A stretch of DNA of 64,000 nucleotides, taken from the NCBI GenBank assembly GCA_020634035.1, contig JACKCM010000002.1:310001-374000 (forward strand). The letters run 5' to 3'. The notes beneath the pieces were generated by a model. That model was not told where the DNA came from. It was given only the letters and a program-made list of their open reading frames with translations, and ran no database searches. The translations under genes and the position numbers were made by a program. Within the stretch, counting starts at the first letter, position 1. Every line of letters begins with the position of its first letter. Below, piece by piece: positions 17,135 through 26,287 of the stretch. Origin of the DNA: Candidatus Obscuribacterales bacterium. Its GTDB lineage: Bacteria > Cyanobacteriota > Vampirovibrionia > Obscuribacterales > Obscuribacteraceae.

Positions 17135-17893
17135 TTGGCTAATCTTCCGATGGATAAAGCTTTTGTAGAACTGCTGGAGAATACCGGGGTGTGGAGCCCG
17201 GACTGTCCTCTTGCTGTTGAGCGTCTGGTCAATTTGAAGATCTCTTATTGTGATTTTGCAGGAAAACTGCGTGACGATGGTCTGATCACGGTGATGGATG
17301 TGCTTGCTGAATCCGTAGAGAGGATTTTCAACGAATTGCTCGAGATGCGATTTCCTATCGAGCAGATTCGCTCTATGCACCATTATCACGGTGACGACGA
17401 ACTTTCTATGGGCGACAATAACTCTTCGAGCTTCAATAGTCGCTCCATTGCAGGCACCAAGACCTTTTCAATACATTCCTACGGTGCGGCGATTGATATC
17501 AATCCTCTCCAGAATCCCTATCTGCAGATCGATGAAGAGAACGGCATGGTCAAGGTCAATCCGAAGAAAGGCTGGAGCTATTTGAATCGGCGCAATAGAA
17601 AGGCGGGGATGGTAGAAGAGATTATCCCGGTTTTCGCCCGACATGGATTCGTTGTCTGGGGCGGCACCTGGACCACCCCTATCGACTACCATCACTTTCA
17701 GTTGCCTCGATTTATGGTGGAACTGCTCGCTTCTCTTGAACCGGAAGAAGGCAGATCTTTATTGGCACAATATATGGAAGTCTGTCACGACCTCAAAGCT
17801 GATCTCAAAGTCGAAGCTCTGCTTGGTGTTCGGGCTGCCGATCCCGATTCTTTTCGCCATATTTTTGCAGAGCTCATTTGCGCGTCGGCCTGA
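17135..17893 (+). CDS. M15-family metallopeptidase (D-Ala-D-Ala carboxypeptidase-like)
   Basis: A 252-residue protein with a peptidase M15 zinc site. S-x-H-x2-G-x-A-x-D appears as 'SIHSYGAAID' (H114, D121 as ligands) and the last ligand is in 'DYHHF' (H186 or H187, with D184 as candidate base). M15 enzymes cleave D-Ala peptide bonds in the cell wall or act as endolysins. No signal peptide is seen, whether the TTG at 17135 or the ATG at 17150 is the start, which is unusual for a wall enzyme and suggests recycling of wall peptides or release by lysis. It is not in an obvious operon. Confidence 0.83.
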   Translation: MANLPMDKAFVELLENTGVWSPDCPLAVERLVNLKISYCDFAGKLRDDGLITVMDVLAESVERIFNELLEMRFPIEQIRSMHHYHGDDELSMGDNNSSSFNSRSIAGTKTFSIHSYGAAIDINPLQNPYLQIDEENGMVKVNPKKGWSYLNRRNRKAGMVEEIIPVFARHGFVVWGGTWTTPIDYHHFQLPRFMVELLASLEPEEGRSLLAQYMEVCHDLKADLKVEALLGVRAADPDSFRHIFAELICASA

Positions 17894-18032
17894 AAAAGCT
17901 CACTCGTTAGTGGTGCAAGTTTAGTCAAGGCTCTATATTTGGTGCAATTTCTGATGGAAGTTTAGCGAGATAGTTTGCACGCTTGGGAGAAACCGTATGG
18001 TGATCTCTATCGCTTTGTGAGACTCTGTTTTC

Positions 18033-18314
18033 ATGATCAATGAAGATAGAAGTCGAGTTTCATCCAGGGCATTTCTCGCCAGTGACGAGTTTCGCCATCG
18101 ATTGAGAACCTATTTCTATCTAGTGGCGTTGATTGTCTCAGGACAACTACTCTGGATGATTGAGCATTCAGTAGAGATCCATGAGAAGGGTTCCATGCAA
18201 TCTATCAACAATAAATCTGCGCAAGAGCTCGGATTTACTGATGAACAGATAGAAAAATTGGAGAGCCAGTGGAAGATTCAGGAATTTCGCAGTTTATTTG
18301 AATCTGACGCATGA
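18033..18314 (+). CDS. small single-pass membrane protein
   Basis: A 93-residue protein with one membrane segment at about 28-44 ('YFYLVALIVSGQLLWMI'), a basic N-terminal side and a polar helical tail ('SAQELGFTDEQIEKLESQW'). No good ribosome site is visible before the ATG. I recognise no family. Composition supports a real gene, but this is a modest call. Confidence 0.5.
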   Translation: MINEDRSRVSSRAFLASDEFRHRLRTYFYLVALIVSGQLLWMIEHSVEIHEKGSMQSINNKSAQELGFTDEQIEKLESQWKIQEFRSLFESDA

Positions 18315-18320
18315 CTTAAA

Positions 18321-18367
18321 AAAGGTTTCGCGCCCTGAAACCTTACTGGAAGGTTCCCGGGCGCGAA
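18321..18367 (-). terminator. strong intrinsic terminator
   Basis: TTCGCGCCC (18327-18335) and GGGCGCGAA (18359-18367) form a perfect 9-bp stem, with an inner AACCTT/AAGGTT stem. Read on the minus strand it is followed by TTTTTT, so it ends transcription of the operon at 18503-20475. It could also slow reading from the + side. Confidence 0.8.
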
Positions 18368-18502
18368 GGGGGAGTTGGATCAATCAAAGCGCAGCAGCTC
18401 TAGCATTGTTGAACTGTCTGCATGAACTAATGGACGGACATGCTCCGGGGAGGTTCCCAGGGTAAATATTACTTGTAGTTAATAATTTGGGCTTGGCTCG
18501 AA

Positions 18503-19933
18503 TCAGTTGGCAAGCAGCAGTGCATCCAGCCTTCTTTTGGTTGTTCCTTGCTGGGGTTTGCCGAAGCTCTTGCTTTCGAGACGATTTAGCCTCGAGATAA
18601 GGTCATCCTGGGCAAAAACTTTGCCGAAAAGCTTTTTCTCGAGCGCGCTCAAATGACGATAAACTTCGTCCAGCTTGTTCTCTGTTTGAAGGGGAGAACT
18701 TTTCGGTGGCGATTTCGCTGGAGGCGCCGAAGGGGCAGCCGTTTTCTGGCTAGGCTTTTTCTGATTCGTTGCCGGTGGCGCTTTCTGCGACTGCGGTTTG
18801 GCAGCTTGTTTCGGTGGGGGCGTTGTCCTGTATGTTTCGGGTGGTTTCGCCTGCACTTTGTCGAGATTGCCGAGTTTTGACCGGACCGAGGCGTCTTCTT
18901 TCAGTTTCAACGCCGCCATATACTCGACTTTTGCTCCGAGCTTGTCGCCCTCTCTGGCGGCACTGTCTGCCAGTTTGACTCGATCTTCAAAGGCTGTCGG
19001 GTTTTTGCCCAGCATTGTGATGATCGCATCTAGATTGCTTACGGTTTCGGCACTTTCTGGGTTGAGATAGACCGCTTTATGATAGATTTTGAGCGCTTCT
19101 GAAGGCTTGTCTTTGAGAGTCAGACCGTAGTTGTTGTAAGCTATGGCAAGATTCTGCCTGGCAATAGAATGATCCGGAGCCAGAGCTATAGCCTCTTCTA
19201 ATTTGCTTATTGCAGTCTTGTAATTGCCTGCGTTCATAGAGACCACACCGAGGTTGACCAGTTTATATAAAGCCTGGGCTTTGTCCTGGGGTGACATCTG
19301 AGTCTGAGGAGCGGCAACGCCGGCTCCCGCTCCCGTTCCCGTTCCCGTTCCAACTTCAGTGACAGGAACTGGAGTCGGCGGTTTTGCCGAAGGTCTTGAA
19401 GAAGGCGGCTTTATCTGGCTGGTAGGACCGACAGAATTATCGATATGAGCGGTCGGGGTTTCGCCTCCATCAAAAGACAGAGGTGCGAATTCGAGCGCCA
19501 CCTTTCTGGATTGACCCGATTGGAAACTGGCCCGCAGCCGCATGGAGTCTACCGCTAGATGAGCCGGTAAATTAGGAAGCGGGATAACCCTCTTTATGGT
19601 GCCCATGGCTGCCCGGTCAAAATCGGCATTGCCGCTGGGTTTTACCGGTATCAGATTGGCCAGTGAACCGTCCTTATTGATAATGAAATCGAAAGCTCCG
19701 GCGCCGGCAGGCAGGGAAGGTAAGGCTTTCCATACTTTATCGAGGCGCCCTTCGATTTGCTTTTCGATATCCTGGACAGAGAGCTGTGGCGCCTGGGCCA
19801 GATATAGCGGAGTTGTTTTCGGACTTAGATCATTGCCCAGGACCGGCTCAGCAGGCAGAGTCAGACACAACAAAGCGAGGAGAAAAAAATTGCCTGGAAT
19901 TGCCGCTTTCAATTTGAAATCACCTGCCTTCAA
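18503..19933 (-). CDS. secreted TonB-C-like/TPR protein
   Basis: A 476-residue exported protein with a signal peptide ending near residue 33. Residues 50-150 resemble the TonB/TolA C-terminal fold ('FDFIINKDGSLANLIPVKPSG', then 'NADFDRAAMGTIKRV'). Residues 215-340 hold three to four TPR-like repeats ('MNAGNYKTAISKLEEAIALAPDHS'). A Pro/Lys/Ala linker leads to a C-terminal motif repeated twice: 'LEKKLFGK' and 'LESKSFGK'. The domain mix suggests an envelope scaffold protein. Its start overlaps the stop of the upstream secreted gene by four bases, so they are coupled. Confidence 0.75.
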   Translation of the reverse strand: MKAGDFKLKAAIPGNFFLLALLCLTLPAEPVLGNDLSPKTTPLYLAQAPQLSVQDIEKQIEGRLDKVWKALPSLPAGAGAFDFIINKDGSLANLIPVKPSGNADFDRAAMGTIKRVIPLPNLPAHLAVDSMRLRASFQSGQSRKVALEFAPLSFDGGETPTAHIDNSVGPTSQIKPPSSRPSAKPPTPVPVTEVGTGTGTGAGAGVAAPQTQMSPQDKAQALYKLVNLGVVSMNAGNYKTAISKLEEAIALAPDHSIARQNLAIAYNNYGLTLKDKPSEALKIYHKAVYLNPESAETVSNLDAIITMLGKNPTAFEDRVKLADSAAREGDKLGAKVEYMAALKLKEDASVRSKLGNLDKVQAKPPETYRTTPPPKQAAKPQSQKAPPATNQKKPSQKTAAPSAPPAKSPPKSSPLQTENKLDEVYRHLSALEKKLFGKVFAQDDLISRLNRLESKSFGKPQQGTTKRRLDALLLAN

Positions 19934-20475
19934 TTGACGATCTTCACTTTGTTCTGAATCGCTTTTATCTCTTCTTTGATCTTCTCTTTTTCGAAAATCA
20001 GATTGCCCCGGCTCAACAAGCCGATGGTTTCTTCTTTCTTACTCGCGTCGTCAATGGTGGATACGAATCGAATGATCAGGTTGTCTTTCGTGTTCACGTT
20101 TTGCCAGCGACTGGAAATGGCGGGGTCCTGAAAAATCTTCTTCACGTGCTTTTCATAAAGCCTGGCAGACTCTTTCAATGAAGCGGTCAGATCCGCTCTG
20201 GTGGGCAGGTCATCCACGGGTACAACCACCGGCTTCACCAGATACAGTACCGCTTCGTCCGGGCTTTTGTTGGGGATAAAACTTATATCCAGCTGATCTC
20301 GTTGATGATAGAACTCCAGATGGCTGAGACAATAGAGTTTTACAAAATCGGCAACCGTCAACTTGGTCTGGGAGTCAGCCCAGGTGCTGCTCTGCGCGTT
20401 CAGCCCCAGATAGGACGAGGCGCCGGCCAGTAATGTGCATGTCAGGAGAGCAGATAGAAGGAATCTGTTGGACAT
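19930..20475 (-). CDS. secreted protein of unknown function
   Basis: A 181-residue exported protein; the signal peptide ends around residue 33. The mature part is mixed alpha/beta with a basic C-terminal helix ('FEKEKIKEEIKAIQNKVKIVN'). No recognisable domain. It lies in one operon with the TonB-C-like gene (four-base overlap) and follows the haem-binding protein gene by 55 bases on the same strand. It probably shares the terminator at 18321-18367. Confidence 0.65.
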   Translation of the reverse strand: MSNRFLLSALLTCTLLAGASSYLGLNAQSSTWADSQTKLTVADFVKLYCLSHLEFYHQRDQLDISFIPNKSPDEAVLYLVKPVVVPVDDLPTRADLTASLKESARLYEKHVKKIFQDPAISSRWQNVNTKDNLIIRFVSTIDDASKKEETIGLLSRGNLIFEKEKIKEEIKAIQNKVKIVN

Positions 20476-20530
20476 ATGAATTTCCTTTCGTAAACTGCAT
20501 TTTACTCAGTCAGGCAATTATCCGCCAGTT

Positions 20531-21025
20531 CTAGTGGATTTGCTCTTGGTTTCCTGCTGTGTCCAGCTGTAGCGGCTTCTCTGACTGCAACCAGGTCAGG
20601 ATAGCCTCTTTGTCAGCCCGGGTGATTCTGGCATCCCAGTGCAAAGCCAGGTATTTCAAGGGCGGCATGCCGCCATCTAAAAATGCCGATTGTATTTTGG
20701 CTTTATCTATGGCGGTTATGGGCGTTTTTCCCCGGAGCATATCGTCTGAAAAAATTATATGCTTCTGCGCTTCTTCAATATCGGTCTCGATCACTCGATT
20801 GGCGATAGGCAGAGAGGTATAGACCGGATAGGCGGTTCTATTCGGTGTATGGCAGTCGGCGCACTTCTGCTGCAGAACCAGAGAGACCTTTTTAAACTCG
20901 TCTGAGCCCTCTACCTGTAAGGGTTCTGGTCGATGCAGGAAAAGATTTGAAAATGGCATAAAAAGCCCTACAGCAGCCAGGGCTGCCAGACTCAAAGTGA
21001 TTTTCCTGACTCGAGTGCTTTTCAT
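20531..21025 (-). CDS. haem-binding c-type cytochrome-like protein
   Basis: A 164-residue protein with an N-terminal membrane or signal segment (residues 9-30) and one haem c site, CADCH (residues 55-59). The following sequence, with 'GGMPPLKYLALHWDARITRADKEAILTWL', matches the Haem_bd domain of small exported cytochromes. An upstream GTG at 21055 would add ten residues; the ATG at 21025 gives a cleaner signal. It is probably anchored in the membrane facing outward and takes part in electron transfer; the partner is unknown. It heads the minus-strand cluster that ends at 18503. Confidence 0.8.
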   Translation of the reverse strand: MKSTRVRKITLSLAALAAVGLFMPFSNLFLHRPEPLQVEGSDEFKKVSLVLQQKCADCHTPNRTAYPVYTSLPIANRVIETDIEEAQKHIIFSDDMLRGKTPITAIDKAKIQSAFLDGGMPPLKYLALHWDARITRADKEAILTWLQSEKPLQLDTAGNQEQIH

Positions 21026-21204
21026 GGGCTGATTGAGCTGGTGGTTGAAATCCACCTGATGTCGTGCCGGATTTCGCGGCGAATTTTATATTGTATAACC
21101 AGGTTCTGACAGACTGGGTATATTTGTAATGTTTAAGAGGTGATTTATTGGATTCGGGATTTCTGAGTTCCTGATTTGTTAATGGATTGCGGGAGGCATA
21201 AGTT

Positions 21205-22290
21205 TTGGCTGCTAATCGAAAGAGTGCCGGTACCGGGAAGGCAGAAGTAAACGGTAAGCTGGATAAGTCGCGCAACGGAAACGGCAAAAAGGCTGTGGTC
21301 TCATCGAGGAAGAGAGTGCAGAAATCGCCCTCTGCTGCCAAGACTGTTAAATTGGCTAAATCCTCTAAATCCGCCGATACTGCCGGTGGCGCCGTCAGTG
21401 ATCAGGTTATCACCCGAGATCCCGATAAAGTTATGGTGGGGCAGTTCGAACTTACCCAGGAGGACGTGGATGCTTTGAACACCCGGCGCGGTGTGGTCAA
21501 GCTCCTGAAAGCGCGTAACGTTCGACTGAAGAGGATTGTAGAGACTGTCAGATACGAAGAAGAGTTGACCAATCTTCAGATTGAGCTGATCAAATTGCAG
21601 CGATGGGTTCAGGAAAACAATCAGCGGGTGGCGATTCTCTTCGAGGGCCGGGATGCTGCCGGGAAAGGCGGCACCATCCGAAGATTTACCGAGCATATGA
21701 ACCCCCGGGCTCTCCGCATAGTGGCGCTGCCGAAACCTACTGAGACCGAGCGCGGTCAATGGTACTTTCAACGTTATTCAAAACAGCTTCCTAATCAGGG
21801 CGAAATCGTCTTTTTCGACCGCAGTTGGTACAACCGTGCCGTTGTGGAGCCGGTCAATGGATTTTGCTCCGACCTGGAGTACAAGCGATTTATCCGGCAG
21901 GTTCCGGAATTCGAGCACATGCTCTATGAATCCGGTATTTCTATAATCAAATTCTGGTTTTCGATATCTAAAGAAGAGCAGAAGTCCCGGTTCGATTCTC
22001 GGCGTGTCAATCCATTGAAGCAGTGGAAACTAAGCCCTATTGATCAGCGCGCCCAGGAACTCTGGGACCGATACACTTCGTTCAAAGAAGATATGTTCAG
22101 TAAGACCCATACTTCTTTCAGCCCCTGGATTATTGTCAAAGCCAATAACAAAAAGGTGGCGCGTCTGGAGAGTATTCGTTATGTACTAGATCGCTTCGAA
22201 TACGAAGGCAAGTCCGACAGTCTGACCCGGATTTTTCCTGATCCAAATATAGTCACGCGCTTTCACAGAAGCATCAAAAATATTGACTGA
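21205..22290 (+). CDS. ppk2: polyphosphate kinase 2
   Basis: A 361-residue PPK2-family enzyme, which moves phosphate between polyphosphate and nucleoside diphosphates. Walker A is 'GRDAAGKGG' (148-156). Walker B and the lid include 'FFDRSWYNRA' with D205-R206, followed by 'VEPVNGF'. The single-domain length fits short PPK2s. Residues 1-70 are an extra Lys/Ser-rich, probably disordered tail. The TTG start is set by a strong GGGAGG ribosome site eight bases upstream. No ppk1 or exopolyphosphatase is nearby. Whether it prefers ADP, GDP or AMP cannot be read reliably by eye. Confidence 0.92.
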   Translation: MAANRKSAGTGKAEVNGKLDKSRNGNGKKAVVSSRKRVQKSPSAAKTVKLAKSSKSADTAGGAVSDQVITRDPDKVMVGQFELTQEDVDALNTRRGVVKLLKARNVRLKRIVETVRYEEELTNLQIELIKLQRWVQENNQRVAILFEGRDAAGKGGTIRRFTEHMNPRALRIVALPKPTETERGQWYFQRYSKQLPNQGEIVFFDRSWYNRAVVEPVNGFCSDLEYKRFIRQVPEFEHMLYESGISIIKFWFSISKEEQKSRFDSRRVNPLKQWKLSPIDQRAQELWDRYTSFKEDMFSKTHTSFSPWIIVKANNKKVARLESIRYVLDRFEYEGKSDSLTRIFPDPNIVTRFHRSIKNID

Positions 22291-22323
22291 ATTTGTATCT
22301 CCACAAATTCCACAGGCAGGATT

Positions 22324-23748
22324 ATGAAAGTAAAAATGATCCTACCGGCTCTGACTGAGGCTTCCAGTCCTTTCTTCAGACCGATAAAGTACTCTCTCTT
22401 TCCTCCTCTGGGGCTGGCAAGCATCGCATCCAATTTCAGCGATGACGATGAGATAGAGCTGGTCGATGAACATGTGGAGCGGCTGCACCTTGATGACGAG
22501 CCTGATCTGGTCGTTATTCAAGTCTATATTACCTCGGCATATCGAGCCTATGAAATCGCCGACCACTATCGATCCCGTGGTGTTTATGTGGTGCTGGGCG
22601 GTCTTCATGTAACCTCTTTGCCCGAAGAGGCGGAACTTCATGCCGACACAATTTTTCTGGGACCCGCTGGTGATGCCTGGTCGAGATTTCTGCAGGACTT
22701 TCGCAATGGAGTTGCCGAAAGACGATATTCGGCAATCGAGAGAACTCTGGTTGCAAGAGCACAACCTCGACGTGATCTGATCAAGCGTGACCTGTATCTG
22801 GTGCCGAATTCGATAGTGGTATCAAGAGGCTGTCCCCACAGTTGTGACTTCTGCTATAAAGAGGCATTTTTCGAAGGGGGCAGGTCGTTTTATGTCCAGG
22901 AAGTGGACGCCGCGCTTGCTGAAATAGAGCGCCTGCCTGGAAGACATCTGTATTTTCTGGATGATCATCTTTTTGGCAATGAACGATTTGCCGGTATGTT
23001 GTTCGATGGCATGAAGGGCATGGGAAGGCTTTTCCAGGCTGCCGCCACCGTGCAGTCGATTCTAAGACCAGGGCTTCTGGAAAAGGCGGTGGATGCCGGA
23101 TTGCGGAGCATGTTCGTCGGTTTTGAGACGCTCAGTCAAGAGAATCTCAAAGAGCATGATAAGTACCAGAATCTCAATCGAGACTACTGTGCTGCCATCA
23201 AAAGATTGCATGACCTGGGTGTGATGGTCAACGGCAGTTTTGTCTTTGGTATGGACGGTGATGATGCTACTGTATTTGATACTACAGTAGATTGGGCTGT
23301 GGCTAACGGAATAGAGACCGCCACTTTCCATATTCTGACGCCCTATCCGGGCACGGGACTGTACAAAAGAATGGTGGCGGAAGGGCGAATGTTGCATTCC
23401 GACTGGGATCTCTACGATACCAGGCATGTGGTTCATCGTCCCGCCGGCATGACTGAAGAAGAGTTAGAAGCAGGTTACTGGGCCGCTTATCAACGATTTT
23501 ATCGATGGTCTTCGATTCTTGAAGCAGCATCGACCAAGGATTCTCTTAAGAGGCAGATTCGTCATCTGGCCTATGCCGGAGGCTGGAAGAAGTTCGAGCC
23601 ATTGTGGGATCTGGTGATTAGAACCGGGCGGGTGCGCCGGATGCTGCCGATGTTAGAGTCTGTTCTAACCGGCTTTGGTTCCTATACTTCGATGAAGAAC
23701 AGGGCAAAGCCAGAGATAGACAGGCATCTGGACCTTGTTCAGAACTAA
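22324..23748 (+). CDS. B12-binding-domain radical SAM enzyme
   Basis: A 474-residue protein. Residues 1-130 form a cobalamin-binding-like Rossmann domain ('LVVIQVYITSAYRAYEIADHY', then 'VVLGGLHVTSLPEEA'). The radical-SAM cluster motif C-x3-C-x2-C is C170-C174-C177 in 'RGCPHSCDFC'. Later blocks ('SMFVGFETLS' and 'HILTPYPGTGLYKRM') are typical of the B12-radical SAM class that includes methylases and hopanoid or bacteriochlorophyll enzymes. It follows ppk2 by 33 bases and overlaps the convergent htpX by four. The substrate is unknown. Confidence 0.87.
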   Translation: MKVKMILPALTEASSPFFRPIKYSLFPPLGLASIASNFSDDDEIELVDEHVERLHLDDEPDLVVIQVYITSAYRAYEIADHYRSRGVYVVLGGLHVTSLPEEAELHADTIFLGPAGDAWSRFLQDFRNGVAERRYSAIERTLVARAQPRRDLIKRDLYLVPNSIVVSRGCPHSCDFCYKEAFFEGGRSFYVQEVDAALAEIERLPGRHLYFLDDHLFGNERFAGMLFDGMKGMGRLFQAAATVQSILRPGLLEKAVDAGLRSMFVGFETLSQENLKEHDKYQNLNRDYCAAIKRLHDLGVMVNGSFVFGMDGDDATVFDTTVDWAVANGIETATFHILTPYPGTGLYKRMVAEGRMLHSDWDLYDTRHVVHRPAGMTEEELEAGYWAAYQRFYRWSSILEAASTKDSLKRQIRHLAYAGGWKKFEPLWDLVIRTGRVRRMLPMLESVLTGFGSYTSMKNRAKPEIDRHLDLVQN

Positions 23749-24641
23749 CCTGCTTTCTTTCTAAGATTTTCGATTCGCGCTTCCAGAGGCGGGTGCGAGG
23801 CGAAAAGAGCTGCTAGACCGGAGGGGCGGCTCGAAATCTGGAGGGTCTGCATGGCGGACTGGCGCGCAGGCACAGCTTCGAAATTGGCTTGCAGTCTTTC
23901 TAGAGCATGGATCATGCTATTTTTGCCGGCCAATTTTGCACCGCCTTCGTCTGCCCGGAACTCGCGATAGCGCGAAAACCAGTTGACCACTATCATACCC
24001 AGGAACATGAAGGCTGTCTGAAGCACCATCACGACTATGAAATACATGAAGCCGCCGGAATTACGATTGTCGTCCGACCTTGTAACCACCATGGCGATGA
24101 CCCGCGCCAGAAACATCACGAAAGCGTTGACTATACCTTGAAGAAGGGTCATGGTCACCATGTCGCCATTGGCGATATGGCTGATTTCATGTCCCAGTAC
24201 GCCTTCAATTTCGTCCCGGTTCATGCTGTTCAAGAGTCCGGAAGAGACGGCAACCAGAGCCCTGGACTTTGACGGTCCGGTGGCAAATGCGTTGATATCC
24301 TGGGCAGAGTAGATTCCTACCTCAGGTGTCTGCGGCAGACCGGCGTCGCGGGCCAGTCTTGCCACCATATCCCGGAGATCTCTTAATGTAGGATTGGTGT
24401 TGTTCGGTTCGATAAGCTGGACACCATAGGTCCACTTGGCTATTGCCCGGGACATCATCAGAGAGATTATTGAACCGGAGAAGCCGTATATGAGGCAGAA
24501 AGCAGCAAGTGATCCATAGTCGAGTCCGTTTTCACGCAGGTACGGTCCGATTCCGAATATCTGAGCGACAATGGTGAAGGTCGTTATGACCAGAAAGTTC
24601 ACCAGCAGAAACAGGAATATCCTTTTGCCAATCGCTAACAT
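23745..24641 (-). CDS. htpX: HtpX-type membrane zinc protease
   Basis: A 298-residue M48B metalloprotease. Two N-terminal membrane segments (8-30, 45-65) precede the catalytic domain. The zinc site is H151-E-I-S-H155, with the third ligand in 'REFRAD' (about E227). A further hydrophobic hairpin lies at about 165-225. HtpX degrades misfolded membrane proteins as part of envelope quality control. It stands alone on this strand, and the length matches the family. Confidence 0.92.
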   Translation of the reverse strand: MLAIGKRIFLFLLVNFLVITTFTIVAQIFGIGPYLRENGLDYGSLAAFCLIYGFSGSIISLMMSRAIAKWTYGVQLIEPNNTNPTLRDLRDMVARLARDAGLPQTPEVGIYSAQDINAFATGPSKSRALVAVSSGLLNSMNRDEIEGVLGHEISHIANGDMVTMTLLQGIVNAFVMFLARVIAMVVTRSDDNRNSGGFMYFIVVMVLQTAFMFLGMIVVNWFSRYREFRADEGGAKLAGKNSMIHALERLQANFEAVPARQSAMQTLQISSRPSGLAALFASHPPLEARIENLRKKAG

Positions 24642-24796
24642 CTCGGTTACCTCAAATAGATCCAGGAGGGCAATACATTTTTTATTCTATGAAATTCCAG
24701 GCTGGCCTGGCAGTCTTAAAGATTTTCCTAACAAATAGCATGACCAGGCTTCTTCTATGCGGATTTGAATTCTCGCTCTCTGGCGCTCTGAAGTGC

Positions 24797-26056
24797 TCAG
24801 TGGAGGTAGCGCTCCCAGGGCTTCGCCAGCTTTGCGTACTGTTCGTTGGTTATATATCCGTTGTAAAGCAAAAACCAGTAATACTCGATATATTCGGACG
24901 ATTGCGTGCCGATATCGTATACGCTGATCAACTGGACCCGAAGAAACATGTCTTTGCCACCGCGGTTGATGCCCAGGGTTCTGACTTCGCCTCTTCTTCC
25001 GCAGAGCATATGATAAATTGTCGCAATCGGAGTGGTCACTATCGGATGACCGTCGATAGTGTTGAGAATATCTCCGTCTTTCGCTCCGTATCTTTGAGCG
25101 GCTCCACCATCGAGAACATATTTGACATACCAGGGAAAGCCGGGAAGGTCCTTCTTGAGGCTCAATCCCATGGTGCCGTATTCCATGAGTTTCTGTACTA
25201 GTTTGTTCTTGACCTTTTTAGTCCCTGTTGTCAGACGAGTCTTTTCTGTGCCTGCAGATAGAGGTTGCGGCTGTTTCTTCGCTCCGTCAAGACTTGGAAC
25301 CTCTGACATCAAACCCGGTGCTTTGAAATAGTCCTGCTCACTTACTCCGCCAACCAGCGGTTTTTCCGGAGAGGCAGAATCCGCTGAAAACTGCTCCGGA
25401 TTATCCGTCTTCTCCTGGGGCGTTTCCGGCTCTAATTTGTCTGTAATATGGGAGAGGTATAGCTCAGTTCTCAGCGCGATCAATCTTCTTATAATATCCG
25501 GATTGTCTTTGAGTTCGACTCTGGCGCTGGCAAGGGCGGCAGTCGCTTCATCCAGAGCTTTCTCATACTTGCCTGCCGACTCCAGAGCCCTGGCAAGAGA
25601 ATACCGGGTATAGATTTTCTCTTTCTGCAAATCTTTTCCTGATTCAGAATCTATTGCCGAGAGCGCTTTCTTAAATGATTCCACTGCGCTTTGATGATCC
25701 TGTAGCAAACTATAGGCTACTCCTTGTTTGCGATAGCATCTCGCAATAAGCTGCTTGATTTTGTCGGCGCCTGTTTCTGAGTCTGTCTGTGTCTGTGGTT
25801 CGTTTTCTGACTCTGCTGAAGCCTTTTTCGATAACTTGTCCACAATCTCCTGATACCTGTCGATTGCTTTTTGATAATTTTGGCTGCTCAAGAGGGAGTC
25901 GGCGGCATTTAACGCAATCTCGGTTGAATCGGGCGTTTCGGCAGAAGAGGCAGGACTAAAAGCAAGTACGCAAAGTACGCACACTGCGACAACAATCGAG
26001 GCTCTAAGCAATTCTCTTTGAATAACTATTGACAGTGAGTTTCTCATCGACTCCAC
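24797..26056 (-). CDS. secreted TPR/PDZ-domain protein
   Basis: A 419-residue exported protein. A signal peptide lies within the first 40 residues; the GTG at 26056 or the ATG at 26047 may be the start. Residues 45-200 are TPR-like ('SLLSQNYQKAIDRYQEIVDKL' and 'ALESAGKYEKALDEATAAL'). A Ser/Glu/Pro-rich linker leads to a PDZ domain at about 290-380, with 'YVLDGGAAQRYGAKDGDILNTIDG'. There is no protease domain, so this is a binding or scaffold protein in the envelope. It resembles the vWA protein at 8568 in combining TPR-like and PDZ-like parts. Confidence 0.75.
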   Translation of the reverse strand: MESMRNSLSIVIQRELLRASIVVAVCVLCVLAFSPASSAETPDSTEIALNAADSLLSSQNYQKAIDRYQEIVDKLSKKASAESENEPQTQTDSETGADKIKQLIARCYRKQGVAYSLLQDHQSAVESFKKALSAIDSESGKDLQKEKIYTRYSLARALESAGKYEKALDEATAALASARVELKDNPDIIRRLIALRTELYLSHITDKLEPETPQEKTDNPEQFSADSASPEKPLVGGVSEQDYFKAPGLMSEVPSLDGAKKQPQPLSAGTEKTRLTTGTKKVKNKLVQKLMEYGTMGLSLKKDLPGFPWYVKYVLDGGAAQRYGAKDGDILNTIDGHPIVTTPIATIYHMLCGRRGEVRTLGINRGGKDMFLRVQLISVYDIGTQSSEYIEYYWFLLYNGYITNEQYAKLAKPWERYLH

Positions 26057-26287
26057 AATTCTCTACCTTAGTAATTTCAAGAAGCTAAGTTTAACCGAGA
26101 AGACTCTATTTTTTAAGGCCGTCGCGGGCAACTGGATGTGTCTCAGATTCAATATGGTATCACTTTTAGTGCGGGTCTTGAGGCTATCCTGTGACGGCTA
26201 GTGGTTGTCCGAGTTGTTCATTCTTGGTTGTTCTTGCACATCCTCGCACATCCTTGGTATCATTTCCCGTTCCGGCGGAGGCGAGCA

